From Ralstonia sp966433195 (GTDB lineage: Bacteria; Pseudomonadota; Gammaproteobacteria; Burkholderiales; Burkholderiaceae), in NCBI GenBank assembly GCA_966433195.1, contig CBJMVH010000021.1, positions 1 through 64,000 of the forward strand: a stretch of DNA of 64,000 nt, given 5' to 3'. The notes below the pieces were generated by a model that worked only from the letters and a program-made list of their open reading frames with translations, was not told the DNA's origin and searched no databases. How positions within the stretch are numbered: position 1 is the stretch's first letter; each line of letters begins with the position of its first letter. Of this stretch, positions 16,884 to 25,283 are shown piece by piece. Both the position numbers and the translations under genes were made by a program.

Positions 16884-17339
16884 CTAGCAGTTCGTCACTA
16901 TGCGCGCGCGTTTCAATTCTCTCTGTACCGCTTCGCGCACAACGTCCATGTCGAGCACAAAGGCGAAAAGTCGTTGGCCGGAGGCGAGGTCTTCAAGGCG
17001 GCCATCATCCTGCAGAAAAACATTATAGCCATCTGTGACGAAGTACCTGCAGGCATCCAGGTCTAGGGAGCCCTTCCGCTTACGGTATGCGGCCAAGCTC
17101 TTGCGCAGGCCAAGCACTGACACACCTTGCTTCAGCAACTGCGCCATCACCCGAAGCATCAGAACATCGGCATACAGGTAACGCCTTGCTCGCCCACGTC
17201 CCCTGGATGTGTTGCCACGGGCGATCACGATCTCATGCCGACTGAGATAGTTCACCATATCCAAAGACAAACCTGCTAGCCGAGCTGCTTGTTCGGCGGA
17301 GAAAGCTTCTATCGCGCCCGTGGATGATATGGTGACCAT
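16884..17339 (-). CDS. MerR-like helix-turn-helix protein paired with the GNAT gene
   Basis: This 151-residue protein has a winged MerR-type DNA-binding domain at residues ~10-70. The segments SAEQAARLAGLSLDMVNYLSRHEI and RARRYLYADVLMLRVMAQLLKQGVS are typical. A C-terminal domain of ~80 residues (YFVTDGYNVFLQDDG) shows no metal-binding cysteine pattern. It probably represses its own operon with the downstream GNAT gene, in the manner of an antitoxin or regulator. The start Met at 17339 was preferred over one 13 codons upstream because the domain starts soon after it. Confidence 0.7.
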   Translation of the reverse strand: MVTISSTGAIEAFSAEQAARLAGLSLDMVNYLSRHEIVIARGNTSRGRGRARRYLYADVLMLRVMAQLLKQGVSVLGLRKSLAAYRKRKGSLDLDACRYFVTDGYNVFLQDDGRLEDLASGQRLFAFVLDMDVVREAVQRELKRARIVTNC

Positions 17340-17498
17340 TTGGATACAGAGTTTAGCTCTAAACACTGAATTTGCCAAAAAAATAGTCAGAATCCGGCAA
17401 AATTGAAGCCGCCAGGTGGCAGGAAGGAGACGAGTTAGATGTCGCGAGAGGTAAGCGTCTATGACACGTCAGGCGCCGATCATGTCACTGCAGGCTCA

Positions 17499-18023
17499 CT
17501 AGACGCGCGCGCCGAATGTGCTATCAGGTGATGTAATTCTCGATGACTTCCGGCTGGCCAGCCGGTGGCCCTGCATCTGCCAGTCCAGCGGTAATCTCCC
17601 CATCCGCACTACGTGCTCCAGGGCAATGTCGCTGTCGTCAGTGAGGCAGGCGTCAATGACCGCAGGCGAGAGGTATGCCAGCCTAGCTATCTTGCTGACT
17701 TGCCCAAGGTCCATCCCTTCGGCAGCGGCGATCTGCGTCAGCGAATCGAACTGCTGCCCGTCAAGCAATCGCAGCCAATAGTGCGCCAAGCCGAGCGCAC
17801 GCAGCAGCGGCGGATCCTGGGTTGCACCCCGGAGTCGCTTCTCGCGCTGGGATTCCAGCATGAATTGTTCGGGCGCCTCCAGCGGCGTGATGACCTGTTT
17901 TTTTGACCCACGCTTGACCAGCGTCCACGGCACGAACGTCTCTAATTGAACGCCGCCCGCAGGCGCCGGCAGCGATCGGGTGACGGGGTTCCCCAGGACC
18001 CGGCCGCGATGGTTCCCACTCAT
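17499..18023 (-). CDS. ParB/RepB-like phage protein, larger paralogue
   Basis: This 174-residue protein is a diverged copy of the product of the gene just upstream (18032-18394). Both have an N-terminal LETFVP segment, a basic patch, LLxAL...YWxRLLD, a helix-turn-helix-like IAxAEGxxxxxVxxxxRLxxL and a C-terminal PLxxDWxxQ. The copy here carries ~30 extra residues between the basic patch and the HTH-like region. Such proteins usually accompany recombinases of this class. They could be DNA-binding directionality or accessory factors, but their function is unknown. It is the last gene of the recombinase operon. Confidence 0.65.
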   Translation of the reverse strand: MSGNHRGRVLGNPVTRSLPAPAGGVQLETFVPWTLVKRGSKKQVITPLEAPEQFMLESQREKRLRGATQDPPLLRALGLAHYWLRLLDGQQFDSLTQIAAAEGMDLGQVSKIARLAYLSPAVIDACLTDDSDIALEHVVRMGRLPLDWQMQGHRLASRKSSRITSPDSTFGARV

Positions 18024-18031
18024 ACAGCCTC

Positions 18032-18394
18032 CTAGAAGCGCGCCACGATCTGGCGCTGCGCCTGCCAATCCACCGGCAGCGGATTGTGCTGGAACCACCA
18101 CAGAGTCATGCTCCGCGGCTGCCGACCAGCCAGCAGTTGCGCAATGATGTCCGGTGCAAGCAAGGTCAACCGCATCAGTTCATTGACCGCCGTCGGGTGC
18201 AGCCCTTCCGCCCGCGCGATGACCGCGCCGCTTTTCATCACGCCGGTGTCCACCAGACGCTGCCAGTAAAAGCCTCGCGCCAGCGCCTGCAGCAGCGTCG
18301 TGTCGTGTGTTGCGCGGTCATCCGCAACGACCCGCCGCGCACCCCGGCGCCGGAATGCCACTGGCACAAAGGTCTCCAGTGTGCCGCCCGTCAT
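18032..18394 (-). CDS. ParB/RepB-like phage protein, smaller paralogue
   Basis: This 120-residue protein has an HTH-like region (SGAVIARAEGLHPTAVNEL, about residues 55-75) and the conserved C-terminal segment NPLPVDWQAQ. Its start overlaps the stop of the recombinase gene (ATGA on the minus strand), so expression is coupled. It is homologous to the next gene downstream, which points to an old tandem duplication. A recombinase accessory role is inferred from context only. Confidence 0.68.
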   Translation of the reverse strand: MTGGTLETFVPVAFRRRGARRVVADDRATHDTTLLQALARGFYWQRLVDTGVMKSGAVIARAEGLHPTAVNELMRLTLLAPDIIAQLLAGRQPRSMTLWWFQHNPLPVDWQAQRQIVARF

Positions 18395-19779
18395 GCCTCC
18401 ATCTCCACCATCTCCGCGCCGATCTCACCGGGCACGAACTCTCGGATCAGCGCGTCCCACCCAACTTCCCGCCACTTCACCTTGAGTCCCTGCTGCTCGC
18501 CGTCGTCCACGAGGTCGACGCGTTCGATCATCAGGTTAGCGATGCGATGCCGTTCGGCGGGGAACAGCCGATCCCACACGTCATCGAGCCGCCCCATCGC
18601 CATCACCGTCGTCGCCTCGTCGACCTGGGCGCCGTTGCACCGGATGTGCTGGACTACCGCTGCCACCGCCTCCGGGCTGGTCAACACCGAGCGGATCTGC
18701 GCGACGACAGCGCCCTCGATTTCCAGTGCCGGCAGCCGCTCGTAGCGCTTGCCCGGCGCCCCGAAGCGGCTCTCGGATTTGGAGACGTAGTAGCGGTATT
18801 GGCGCCCGTTCTTGCGAGAGTAGGTCGGGTACATCCGCTCGCCGGATGGGGTATACAGCAGTCCGCGCAGCAGCGCGTCGGTACGCGACAGAATCTTTGT
18901 CTCGACAGACCGAGCGTGGCTGTCCTTCGACAGCACACCGTGCACCCGCTTCCACAGGTCCGCGTCGATGATGGCCGGATGGTTGCCCGGATACCAGCTT
19001 CCCTTGTGCGACAGTTCCCCGAGGTAGATGCGGTTACGCAGCAGCTTGGACAGGTACTTCTTGTCGATGCTGGCTCCGCAGCGCACGCGCCCATCCTGCG
19101 TGGTCCACGCCTTGGTCGTGATGCCATCCGCGGTCAGCCGCGCGGCGATTTGCGTGGGTGAGCCGATGGTCAGCATCTCTTCAAAGATGCGCCGTACCAC
19201 CGCCGCTTCGGCCTCATTGATGACCAATTGGCGGTCGCGCACGTCGTAGCCCAACGGTGGCACGCCACCCATCCACAGCCCTTTGCGCTTGGCCGCCGCG
19301 ATCTTGTCGCGGATGCGCTCGCCGGTGACCTCACGCTCGAACTGCGCGAACGACAGCAGCACGTTGAGCATCAGCCGGCCCATCGAGGTGGTGGTGTTGA
19401 ACTGCTGGGTGACGGATACGAAGGACACGTTGTGGCGCTCGAACACCTCGACCATCTTGGAGAAGTCCGCCAGGCTGCGGGTCAGGCGATCGATCTTGTA
19501 GACCACGACGATGTCGACATGGCCGCGCTCGATGTCCGCCATCAGCCGCTTGAGCCCCGGGCGATCCGTGTTGCCACCGGAGAAGCCTGGATCGTCGTAG
19601 TCGTCGGCCACCGGAATCCACCCCTCCGTGCGCTGACTGGCGACATAGGCGTGCCCTGCCTCCTTCTGCGCGTCGATGGAGTTGAATTCCTGATCCAGCC
19701 GCTCATCGGTGGAGACGCGGCAGTACACCGCGCAGCGCTTGCGTGGCTTGGCGGAGGCGATCTGTGCGGCGCCGTTCAT
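18391..19779 (-). CDS. Large serine recombinase (phage integrase)
   Basis: This 462-residue protein has an N-terminal resolvase catalytic domain (residues ~15-160): CRVSTDE with the nucleophilic Ser followed by the conserved YDDPGFSGGNTDRPGL and YKIDRLTRS segments. A recombinase domain follows (~180-290, PPLGYDV...), then a zinc-ribbon-like region and a C-terminal coiled-coil stretch. Usual zinc cysteines are sparse. It should catalyse site-specific integration of the prophage by concerted double-strand cleavage. Family lengths are 450-550 residues, so it looks intact. It lies in the middle of a tightly coupled minus-strand operon with DUF2924 upstream. Confidence 0.92.
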   Translation of the reverse strand: MNGAAQIASAKPRKRCAVYCRVSTDERLDQEFNSIDAQKEAGHAYVASQRTEGWIPVADDYDDPGFSGGNTDRPGLKRLMADIERGHVDIVVVYKIDRLTRSLADFSKMVEVFERHNVSFVSVTQQFNTTTSMGRLMLNVLLSFAQFEREVTGERIRDKIAAAKRKGLWMGGVPPLGYDVRDRQLVINEAEAAVVRRIFEEMLTIGSPTQIAARLTADGITTKAWTTQDGRVRCGASIDKKYLSKLLRNRIYLGELSHKGSWYPGNHPAIIDADLWKRVHGVLSKDSHARSVETKILSRTDALLRGLLYTPSGERMYPTYSRKNGRQYRYYVSKSESRFGAPGKRYERLPALEIEGAVVAQIRSVLTSPEAVAAVVQHIRCNGAQVDEATTVMAMGRLDDVWDRLFPAERHRIANLMIERVDLVDDGEQQGLKVKWREVGWDALIREFVPGEIGAEMVEMEA

Positions 19780-20225
19780 CGGGCACCTCCCTTGGTCAGA
19801 CCGAAGAAGAGTGGGCCGGACCAGTGCGTGCCGGTGATGTGCCGCGCCACGGCGGTCAGGCTCTTGAAGGTCTTGCCCTCGTATTCGAAGCCACCTTCTG
19901 CGGTGACCATCACCTTGTGCTCACGCTCGCCCCACTCGCGCAGCAGCACCGTGCCGGGCACGAAATGAAACTCGCGCGTCGGGGCGCGTTTCTGGATCTT
20001 CGAGTGCGAGGCGCCGATGCGTTCCAGGCGCTCGCGCGTGGCGGGAGCCAGCCCGCCGAAGGCTTCTTCCTGCAGTTTGTAAGCAATGCGCGATTCGACG
20101 AAATCCCGGTTCGGCTTGGCCGGGCGGTAGTTGAAGTACCGATCCCACAGCTTCCACAGTTCGGGCATGGGTGCGTGGCTCAACTCGGCGATGCGGGCGG
20201 CGACGGAGGCTTGTTTGCTGTTCAT
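19776..20225 (-). CDS. DUF2924 protein, recombinase partner
   Basis: This 149-residue protein matches the DUF2924 family, with the conserved segments LWxRYF, FVESRIAYKLQEEAFGGL, PGTVLLREWGEREHKVMV and the C-terminal GPLFFGL. Members are found almost only next to serine recombinases of this type, which suggests a helper role in integration or excision. Its stop overlaps the recombinase start by four bases. The start at 20225 forms a TGATG overlap with the small gene upstream, so all are coupled. Confidence 0.85.
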   Translation of the reverse strand: MNSKQASVAARIAELSHAPMPELWKLWDRYFNYRPAKPNRDFVESRIAYKLQEEAFGGLAPATRERLERIGASHSKIQKRAPTREFHFVPGTVLLREWGEREHKVMVTAEGGFEYEGKTFKSLTAVARHITGTHWSGPLFFGLTKGGAR

Positions 20226-20416
20226 CACAACGTGTCCTGTTGAGAGGGGGTTGTATGAACGCGCTGGTCGGGCACAAAGCCAAGTCCAACCGCACTCTCT
20301 GCGCTGGCAGGGGCGGCAAGCGTGCGCACGATGGCGGAGGCCAGGATTGCGGTGATCCCGGCGGCGCGCTCGCCGGCAGGCATTGCGGAGGGGCAGGGTA
20401 GTTCGAAGGACTTCAT
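20225..20416 (-). CDS. Small protein coupled to DUF2924
   Basis: This 63-residue frame begins MKSFELPCPSAMPAGERAAG and continues through an Ala-rich helix (GITAILASAIVRTLA). It ends in a TGATG overlap with the DUF2924 start, the usual sign of translational coupling. I do not recognise a domain. Its distal part contains one copy of the dispersed 30-bp repeat, which may instead be a leader element. It is short, so the call is moderate. Confidence 0.55.
   Translation of the reverse strand: MKSFELPCPSAMPAGERAAGITAILASAIVRTLAAPASAESAVGLGFVPDQRVHTTPSQQDTL
20255..20284. repeat. Dispersed 30-bp repeat, copy A (upstream of DUF2924)
   Basis: It shares the layout ATGAACGCGCTGKTC, nine variable bases, then AAGCCAAG (plus-strand reading) with copies B, C and D at about 35.1, 35.5 and 36.2 kb. 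It lies 30 bases upstream of the minus-strand DUF2924 start. Confidence 0.75.
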
Positions 20417-20594
20417 GGCAGCATCGGGGAATGAAACTGCCATGGATGGTGGTGCCAATCGTCCGAAGCGGATAGCAACGGAGGGTAATGGGCCGCACGG
20501 TGGCTCTCGCCAAAAACAACGAGGACGAATGTCCTATCAAGGACAACGGCGGGGCGATTCGTCATCGCCCGGACTACCCGTCAAATCAAAGCCT

Positions 20595-21773
20595 CTAGCA
20601 CAGTTGGAATCCATCCAGCCAACGCAAGAGCTCCTGACCCGTTCGCTTTCGCGGGTCCTGGGCGTCAGCTTCGGAGAGGGCCCATGACTTCCAGGCGATG
20701 AACCGCTCGTCGGCTTGCTCTTCGGCATTCAGGCGAGCCTCTATCTCCGCGACCAGTGTCCTGAGCCGATCTGATCGATCCCTTCCATCCAACGCAACGT
20801 CCAGCAGATCCTGCCTCTGCTTTCTCAGCGTGGCCTGCGCCGCTGCAACTTCTTGTCGCTTTCGCTCCTCTGCCGCTTTTGCTTTTTGAACTGCATCCTC
20901 TCGGCGCCGGACCAGATCGCTGTATCTCCAGTCGACCCACTCACGAACTCGTCGCTCTTGCTTGCTCAGAAGCATCAACACCACCGATTTGAAGAGCGGC
21001 ATATCAAAGTCTGCGAAGGTGTAGACGCCTTCGTTTGCATTGCTATTGCGGCTATCCGATTCAAACCGAAGCTGAAAAGGTTCGTTGGTCCCTGTGCTGT
21101 CTTTGCGTGATGACCGCTCGTTGTGGCGCGTGAGTCCCACTTCAAAAAATACGGTGTATTGCCCGCAGGCTACCCCCAGTCGGATGTCCCGCGTACCGCT
21201 GGAACTCGGCTTGAATCCCAGATCGGTCCACCACCAAAGCAACCGGCTCAAGCCCGATAGCAGACGGCGCCCCTGTGGGCAGGCGAACTGTGGTTTCCGT
21301 TCCCAACTGTAGGTTGGCACAAGCCGTGCGCGCCGTTCGTCCTCGGCAATTAACTTTTCGACGATAGGATGTGTGCCTCGAGTCGCCTTCGGCAAAGCTA
21401 CGCGATCAATCAATACCTCATATCGACGCAACGTCTGCTCGGTGCTCTCCCTGAAAGTAGGCATCGGTGGGATGGGGATGTCCAGCGCATCCGCGTCTAC
21501 TTTAGGGAGCAGATCGATTATCCCTTCGTGATCTTCCCCGATCCGTTCGGCCACGGTGTAGGGCAGATCAGGTTTCACATAGCGGCGCTTGGCGTTTGCC
21601 CCAGCCGCGAGACTGGCCCAATAGCCCGGCATTGGCGCTGGTACATTGAGCTGTCGGCACATCTTGCCGATCATGACGTCGGATACCCCGAGCTCCTTGG
21701 CAAGCTGCGTCCGGGGCTTGCTCCAAACGAGATCGTAGAGTTGCTTTCGTCCAATCGTCAGCGCGTCGCTCAT
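20595..21773 (-). CDS. Uncharacterised HTH-containing protein
   Basis: This 392-residue protein starts MSDALTIGRKQLYDLVW, and residues ~8-50 form a helix-turn-helix-like unit (TQLAKELGVSDVMIGKMCRQLNVPAPMPGYWA) close to Sigma-70 region 4 or homeodomain-like HTHs. The central part (about 140-260) is beta-rich. Residues ~265-340 form a Lys/Arg/Glu/Gln-rich coiled coil (RRREDAVQKAKAAEERKRQE). I do not recognise a catalytic motif. It is a standalone minus-strand gene between the recombinase block and another unknown gene, so it could be a regulator or accessory cargo. Confidence 0.65.
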   Translation of the reverse strand: MSDALTIGRKQLYDLVWSKPRTQLAKELGVSDVMIGKMCRQLNVPAPMPGYWASLAAGANAKRRYVKPDLPYTVAERIGEDHEGIIDLLPKVDADALDIPIPPMPTFRESTEQTLRRYEVLIDRVALPKATRGTHPIVEKLIAEDERRARLVPTYSWERKPQFACPQGRRLLSGLSRLLWWWTDLGFKPSSSGTRDIRLGVACGQYTVFFEVGLTRHNERSSRKDSTGTNEPFQLRFESDSRNSNANEGVYTFADFDMPLFKSVVLMLLSKQERRVREWVDWRYSDLVRRREDAVQKAKAAEERKRQEVAAAQATLRKQRQDLLDVALDGRDRSDRLRTLVAEIEARLNAEEQADERFIAWKSWALSEADAQDPRKRTGQELLRWLDGFQLC

Positions 21774-21848
21774 TTGGCCCCATCCTGTATGTCGAGTGTC
21801 AACGATAGCAACAGAAGGTGATGCCAGCCAGGACAAACGAAGGGGTAC

Positions 21849-22715
21849 TCAGCCCGGAGACGCCTCCGGTTCTGTGGCTTCGTCCTCCAACGCAGCATCA
21901 AGGATCGGCAGGTTCAACTGCCACGCATGCGCGCCCTCAACCTTCACCAAATAGTCACGCCAGGGCGAGGTCTTGGAGAACAGGTTGGCCGGCGATGTGC
22001 AACCCGTTCCCTCCATCAATCGTTTGGTGTTCACATGAGGCGTACCGGCAGTCAGTGCATCGACAAGTCGCTTAAGCACCGCGATCTTGGCTTTGCCTGT
22101 CACGCGCCAAGGCGTCTTGCCGGGAACGCACAACAAAGCAGCGTACCCATCGGACGAAATGTTCAGACGAACAGCCGGGCTGTCCAGATCGGCACGTTGG
22201 CTCTGACGACGATAAGCAGCTTGGGTCCGTGCGAGGTCTACTGCGGCTTCGGCCCGCTCGAATGCGACGACGAAGGCGTCATACAGCCGCTTGTTGCCGC
22301 GAACATCGGCGGTGTTGAGAATCGACTCCGCAACCTCGAATAAGCGCGTCGTATCGTCCGAATGCGTACGCATCCAGATAGCACGTCCGAGTTCACTGCC
22401 GTCTTGGTTGAGGAAGGCGCGGGTGAGATCCACGTCGTCGACCTGCTCGACCACGCAACGCAGGATTTTGGCACCGCGCGGCGACGCGAGGCGCAGCACA
22501 CGCAGAGCTTCGCGTTCTGCTGCCTCTCGCTCATCGCGGCCCAGGCGAGCGATGCGCTCTTGCAATGCTGACGCGCCTGGATTGTGTGGCAGCGCCCAGT
22601 CGCTGCCTAACACCCGACATTCAGGCAATTCGCAAAATGCAATCAGTGCTGAAATCGGAGCGCGCTCGATCACCTCAAGCAGGCTCCGCGTATTGATTAG
22701 GGCCTTCTTGCCCAT
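21849..22715 (-). CDS. Hypothetical protein, 288 residues
   Basis: I do not recognise this family. The first half is helical and rich in Arg/Glu/Ala (ERIARLGRDEREAAEREALRVL). The second half (about residues 165-270) contains a beta-rich segment, LNISSDGYAALLCVPGKTPW, and a region resembling a winged helix (AVLKRLVDALTAGTPHVNTKRLMEGTG). No membrane segment or signal is seen. It faces away from the early operon that begins at 23051, so its upstream gap should contain divergent promoters, and a regulatory role is possible. Confidence 0.6.
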   Translation of the reverse strand: MGKKALINTRSLLEVIERAPISALIAFCELPECRVLGSDWALPHNPGASALQERIARLGRDEREAAEREALRVLRLASPRGAKILRCVVEQVDDVDLTRAFLNQDGSELGRAIWMRTHSDDTTRLFEVAESILNTADVRGNKRLYDAFVVAFERAEAAVDLARTQAAYRRQSQRADLDSPAVRLNISSDGYAALLCVPGKTPWRVTGKAKIAVLKRLVDALTAGTPHVNTKRLMEGTGCTSPANLFSKTSPWRDYLVKVEGAHAWQLNLPILDAALEDEATEPEASPG

Positions 22716-23050
22716 CGATACAACCCCCTGTTTCTTGTGACGAAATTGCCCTGTTGGGCATCAACTCGCATTTCGAACGCGAACTGTCCGCTCACTGCGC
22801 AAATCCAGGGTCTGGTGCCTTGTCGTTCGGCGCGTGATGAGCAGGCGACGGCGTTCAGGGGGCGCGATTGTAGGGGATATTTTGTGCAGAATGAAGCGCC
22901 CGCAAGGGTTTTGTGGGTAATCGCTGCGACATTAACTTGCCTGGTATTCAATGGCGGGCGTCGGATTATCGCGGCCTAAAATCCGCTCATGCAGACCCAA
23001 AGGCTGTGGCCATGAAATAGCGCCTCTTTTCAACAAGAGGAGTCTCTTCG
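22716..23050. other. 335-bp divergent intergenic region before the early operon
   Basis: It separates the minus-strand 288-residue gene from the plus-strand early genes, so it should carry both promoters. AT-rich patches occur near 22868-22900 (TTGTAGGGGATATTTTGTG). An AAGAGGAG ribosome binding site lies just before the start at 23051. No gene or clear repeat is seen. Confidence 0.5.
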
Positions 23051-23314
23051 ATGGCCAACCTTGCCGCTTCTGTTCAATCGGGCCGCATGGCTCGCCGGCC
23101 CGCGCAGCCTGACGCTCCGCGCCTAGCCCTGGACGAATCCGAACTCGCCACCCGCTGGGGCCTATCGGTCAAAACTCTGCGTCGCTGGCGCCAGGAACAG
23201 CTAGGCCCCGTCTTTTGCAAGCTGGGGGCCCGCGTCACCTACCTGATCTCAGAAATCGAAGCCTTCGAGCGGCGCGTCTCGCGCTACTCGACGTCGGTTC
23301 GTGTGTGCCACTGA
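23051..23314 (+). CDS. Excisionase/AlpA-type HTH protein
   Basis: This 87-residue protein has a MerR-like winged helix at residues ~25-75: LDESELATRWGLSVKTLRRWRQEQLGP, then CKLGARVTYLISEIEAFE. Such small proteins act as phage excisionases or early regulators. It is the first gene of the early rightward operon and has a GAGGAG ribosome binding site. With a serine recombinase, excision would need a recombination directionality factor, so this is one candidate for that role. Confidence 0.7.
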   Translation: MANLAASVQSGRMARRPAQPDAPRLALDESELATRWGLSVKTLRRWRQEQLGPVFCKLGARVTYLISEIEAFERRVSRYSTSVRVCH

Positions 23315-23325
23315 GGAGGATGAGC

Positions 23326-23808
23326 ATGACCCATCCGACTCTGCTGCCGGCCGACATCGCCGGCATGTCCGTGAGCGACCTAGCCAAGCTGTCGCCCGAG
23401 CGCAAGCTCGAACTCCACGCCACACTCGACGCGGCTATCGCGTGGCTCAAGAGCGCCCGCGCCAAGCTCGATGCCGCACTCGACCAGTGCTATGGCGAAC
23501 AGGCCCGTGCAGCACTGCGCGCGTCCGGCCGCGACTTCGGCACCACTCACATCGTCGACGGCACGTTGCGCGTCAAGTTCGAGTGCCCCAAGAAGGTCAC
23601 GTGGAACCAGAAGCTGCTGACCGAGATCGCCGAGCGTATCGTCGCCGCCGGCGAGCGGCCCGATGCCTATCTCGACGTGAAGCTGTCGGTGCCCGAGTCG
23701 CGCTACAACAACTGGCCGCCCGCGCTGCAGCAACAGTTCGCTGATGCCCGCACGGTAGAGCCCGCGAAGCCTTCGTTCACCCTGACCCGTGACGAGGTTG
23801 TGGCATGA
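23326..23808 (+). CDS. Early phage protein of unknown function
   Basis: This 160-residue protein has an N-terminal helical region (MSVSDLAKLSPERKLELHATLDAAIAWLKSARAKLDAALDQ, about residues 12-52) and a mixed alpha/beta C-terminal part (LRVKFECPKKVTWNQKLL). It precedes the Sak4-like ATPase gene with a four-base overlap, so it probably works with it, although I cannot name a domain. The start at 23326 was preferred over the ATG six bases upstream because of ribosome-site spacing (GAGGAGG). Confidence 0.6.
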   Translation: MTHPTLLPADIAGMSVSDLAKLSPERKLELHATLDAAIAWLKSARAKLDAALDQCYGEQARAALRASGRDFGTTHIVDGTLRVKFECPKKVTWNQKLLTEIAERIVAAGERPDAYLDVKLSVPESRYNNWPPALQQQFADARTVEPAKPSFTLTRDEVVA

Positions 23809-24650
23809 GTGGGCTTCCGATTGTCTCCGCGCAGCAGCGCATGGCCGAGCGCCGTGGCGTGAAACTGCTGCTGCTTGGCAAGTCCGGCATCGGCAAGACC
23901 ACGCGCCTGAAGGATCTCGATCCCGCCACCACGCTGTTCATCGACGTCGAGGCGGGCGATCTGTCCGTGACCGACTGGCCGGGCGACACCATTCGCCCCG
24001 CGTCATGGCCGGAGACTCGCGACTTCTTTGCTTTCCTTGCCGGTCCCGATCAGTCGCTGCCGCCGCAGAGCGCGTTCTCGCAGGCGCACTACGACCACGT
24101 GGTCGAGAAGTACGGCGATCCCGCGCAGCTTGAGCGCTACCAGACCTTCTTCGTCGATTCGATCACGCAGCTCTCGCGCCAGTGCTTTGCATGGTGCAAG
24201 ACGCAGCCAGCGGCCACCAGCGACCGCTCGGGCAAGCCAGACGTGCGCGCCGCCTACGGGTTGCTCGGCCAGGAGATGGTCGGTGCACTCACGCATCTGC
24301 AGCACGCCCGAGGCAAGAACGTGGTCTTCGTGGCGATCCTCGACGAGCGTCTGGACGACTACAACCGCAAGGTGTTCGTGCCGCAGATCGAGGGCAGCAA
24401 GACTGGCCTGGAACTGCCGGGCATCGTCGACGAGGTCGTGACGCTGGCCGAGATCAAGGCCGAGGACGGCAGCAGCTACCGCGCCTTCGTCACCCACACC
24501 GTTAATCCCTTCGGTTTCCCCGCCAAGGACCGCAGCGGCCGGCTCGACATGCAGGAGCCGCCGCACCTGGGCGCACTGATCGCCAAGTGCGCGGGCACCG
24601 CACTCACCGCGCCGCAACACACCACCGAATTCATGGAGCAGCCGCAATGA
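23805..24650 (+). CDS. RecA-fold phage ATPase, Sak4-like
   Basis: This 281-residue protein has a Walker A motif GKSGIGKTT near residue 26 and a Walker B-like strand TLFIDVEAG near residue 45. It belongs to the phage nucleotide-binding (AAA_24) group that includes Sak4 recombinases, which promote single-strand annealing and phage recombination. Its last bases overlap the next gene (ATGA), whose product resembles the ssDNA-binding partner often found with Sak4. It is cytoplasmic. Confidence 0.82.
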   Translation: MSGLPIVSAQQRMAERRGVKLLLLGKSGIGKTTRLKDLDPATTLFIDVEAGDLSVTDWPGDTIRPASWPETRDFFAFLAGPDQSLPPQSAFSQAHYDHVVEKYGDPAQLERYQTFFVDSITQLSRQCFAWCKTQPAATSDRSGKPDVRAAYGLLGQEMVGALTHLQHARGKNVVFVAILDERLDDYNRKVFVPQIEGSKTGLELPGIVDEVVTLAEIKAEDGSSYRAFVTHTVNPFGFPAKDRSGRLDMQEPPHLGALIAKCAGTALTAPQHTTEFMEQPQ

Positions 24651-25276
24651 CCACCCACGCATGGCAAGACTTCAACGACGCCGAGCAGCAGCAAGGCTTC
24701 GACCTGATCCCCAAGGGCACGCTGGTGCCGGTACGCATGACAATCAAGCCGGGCGGCTATGACGATCCGTCGCAGGGCTGGGTGGGTGGGTATGCGAGCG
24801 AGTCGTTCGAGACCGGCTCCGTCTATCTAGCTGCCGAGTTCGTCGTGACCGGTGGCGAGCACGCCAAGCGCAAGTTGTGGAGCAACGTCGGCCTGCACTC
24901 GCCCAAGGGGCCGACTTGGGGGCAGATGGGGCGCAGCTTCATCCGGGCGGCGCTGAACAGCGCGCGCAACATCCACCCACAGGACACCTCGCCGCAGGCG
25001 GCCGCCGCACGCCGCATCGAGGGCTTCCACGAACTCGATGGGCTGGAGTTCATTGCCCGCGTCGATATCGAGCGCGACGCCAAGGGCGAAGAGCGCAACG
25101 TGATCCGGCTCGCCATCGAGCCCGACCACCCGGAATATGCCCGGCTCAAGGGTGTACCGCCCATGGGCAATCCGAGCGGCGGCACGTCCAACGCACGCGC
25201 ACAAGCGGTGCCGTCCCGGCCCGCACCCGCCGCGCAACGCCCGGCCGTGACGGCCAAGCCCGTCTGGGCCCAGTGA
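24647..25276 (+). CDS. Probable Sak4-associated ssDNA-binding-type protein
   Basis: This 209-residue protein has a beta-rich core (residues ~15-160), with LIPKGTLVPVRMTIKPGGYDD near the start and GLEFIARVDIERDAKGEERNVI near the end. A flexible Pro/Ala/Gln-rich tail follows, much like an SSB. It is coupled to the ATPase gene by an ATGA overlap. DUF669-like or SSB-like partners of Sak4 have this shape and position. The assignment is by context and layout, not by a firm motif. Confidence 0.6.
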   Translation: MTTHAWQDFNDAEQQQGFDLIPKGTLVPVRMTIKPGGYDDPSQGWVGGYASESFETGSVYLAAEFVVTGGEHAKRKLWSNVGLHSPKGPTWGQMGRSFIRAALNSARNIHPQDTSPQAAAARRIEGFHELDGLEFIARVDIERDAKGEERNVIRLAIEPDHPEYARLKGVPPMGNPSGGTSNARAQAVPSRPAPAAQRPAVTAKPVWAQ

Positions 25277-25283
25277 GGGAGGA

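Noticed and set aside
20322..20687. 121-residue plus-strand frame upstream of the recombinase operon
   Set aside because: It crosses the better-supported small coupled gene and the end of the HTH gene on the other strand and has no recognisable pattern.
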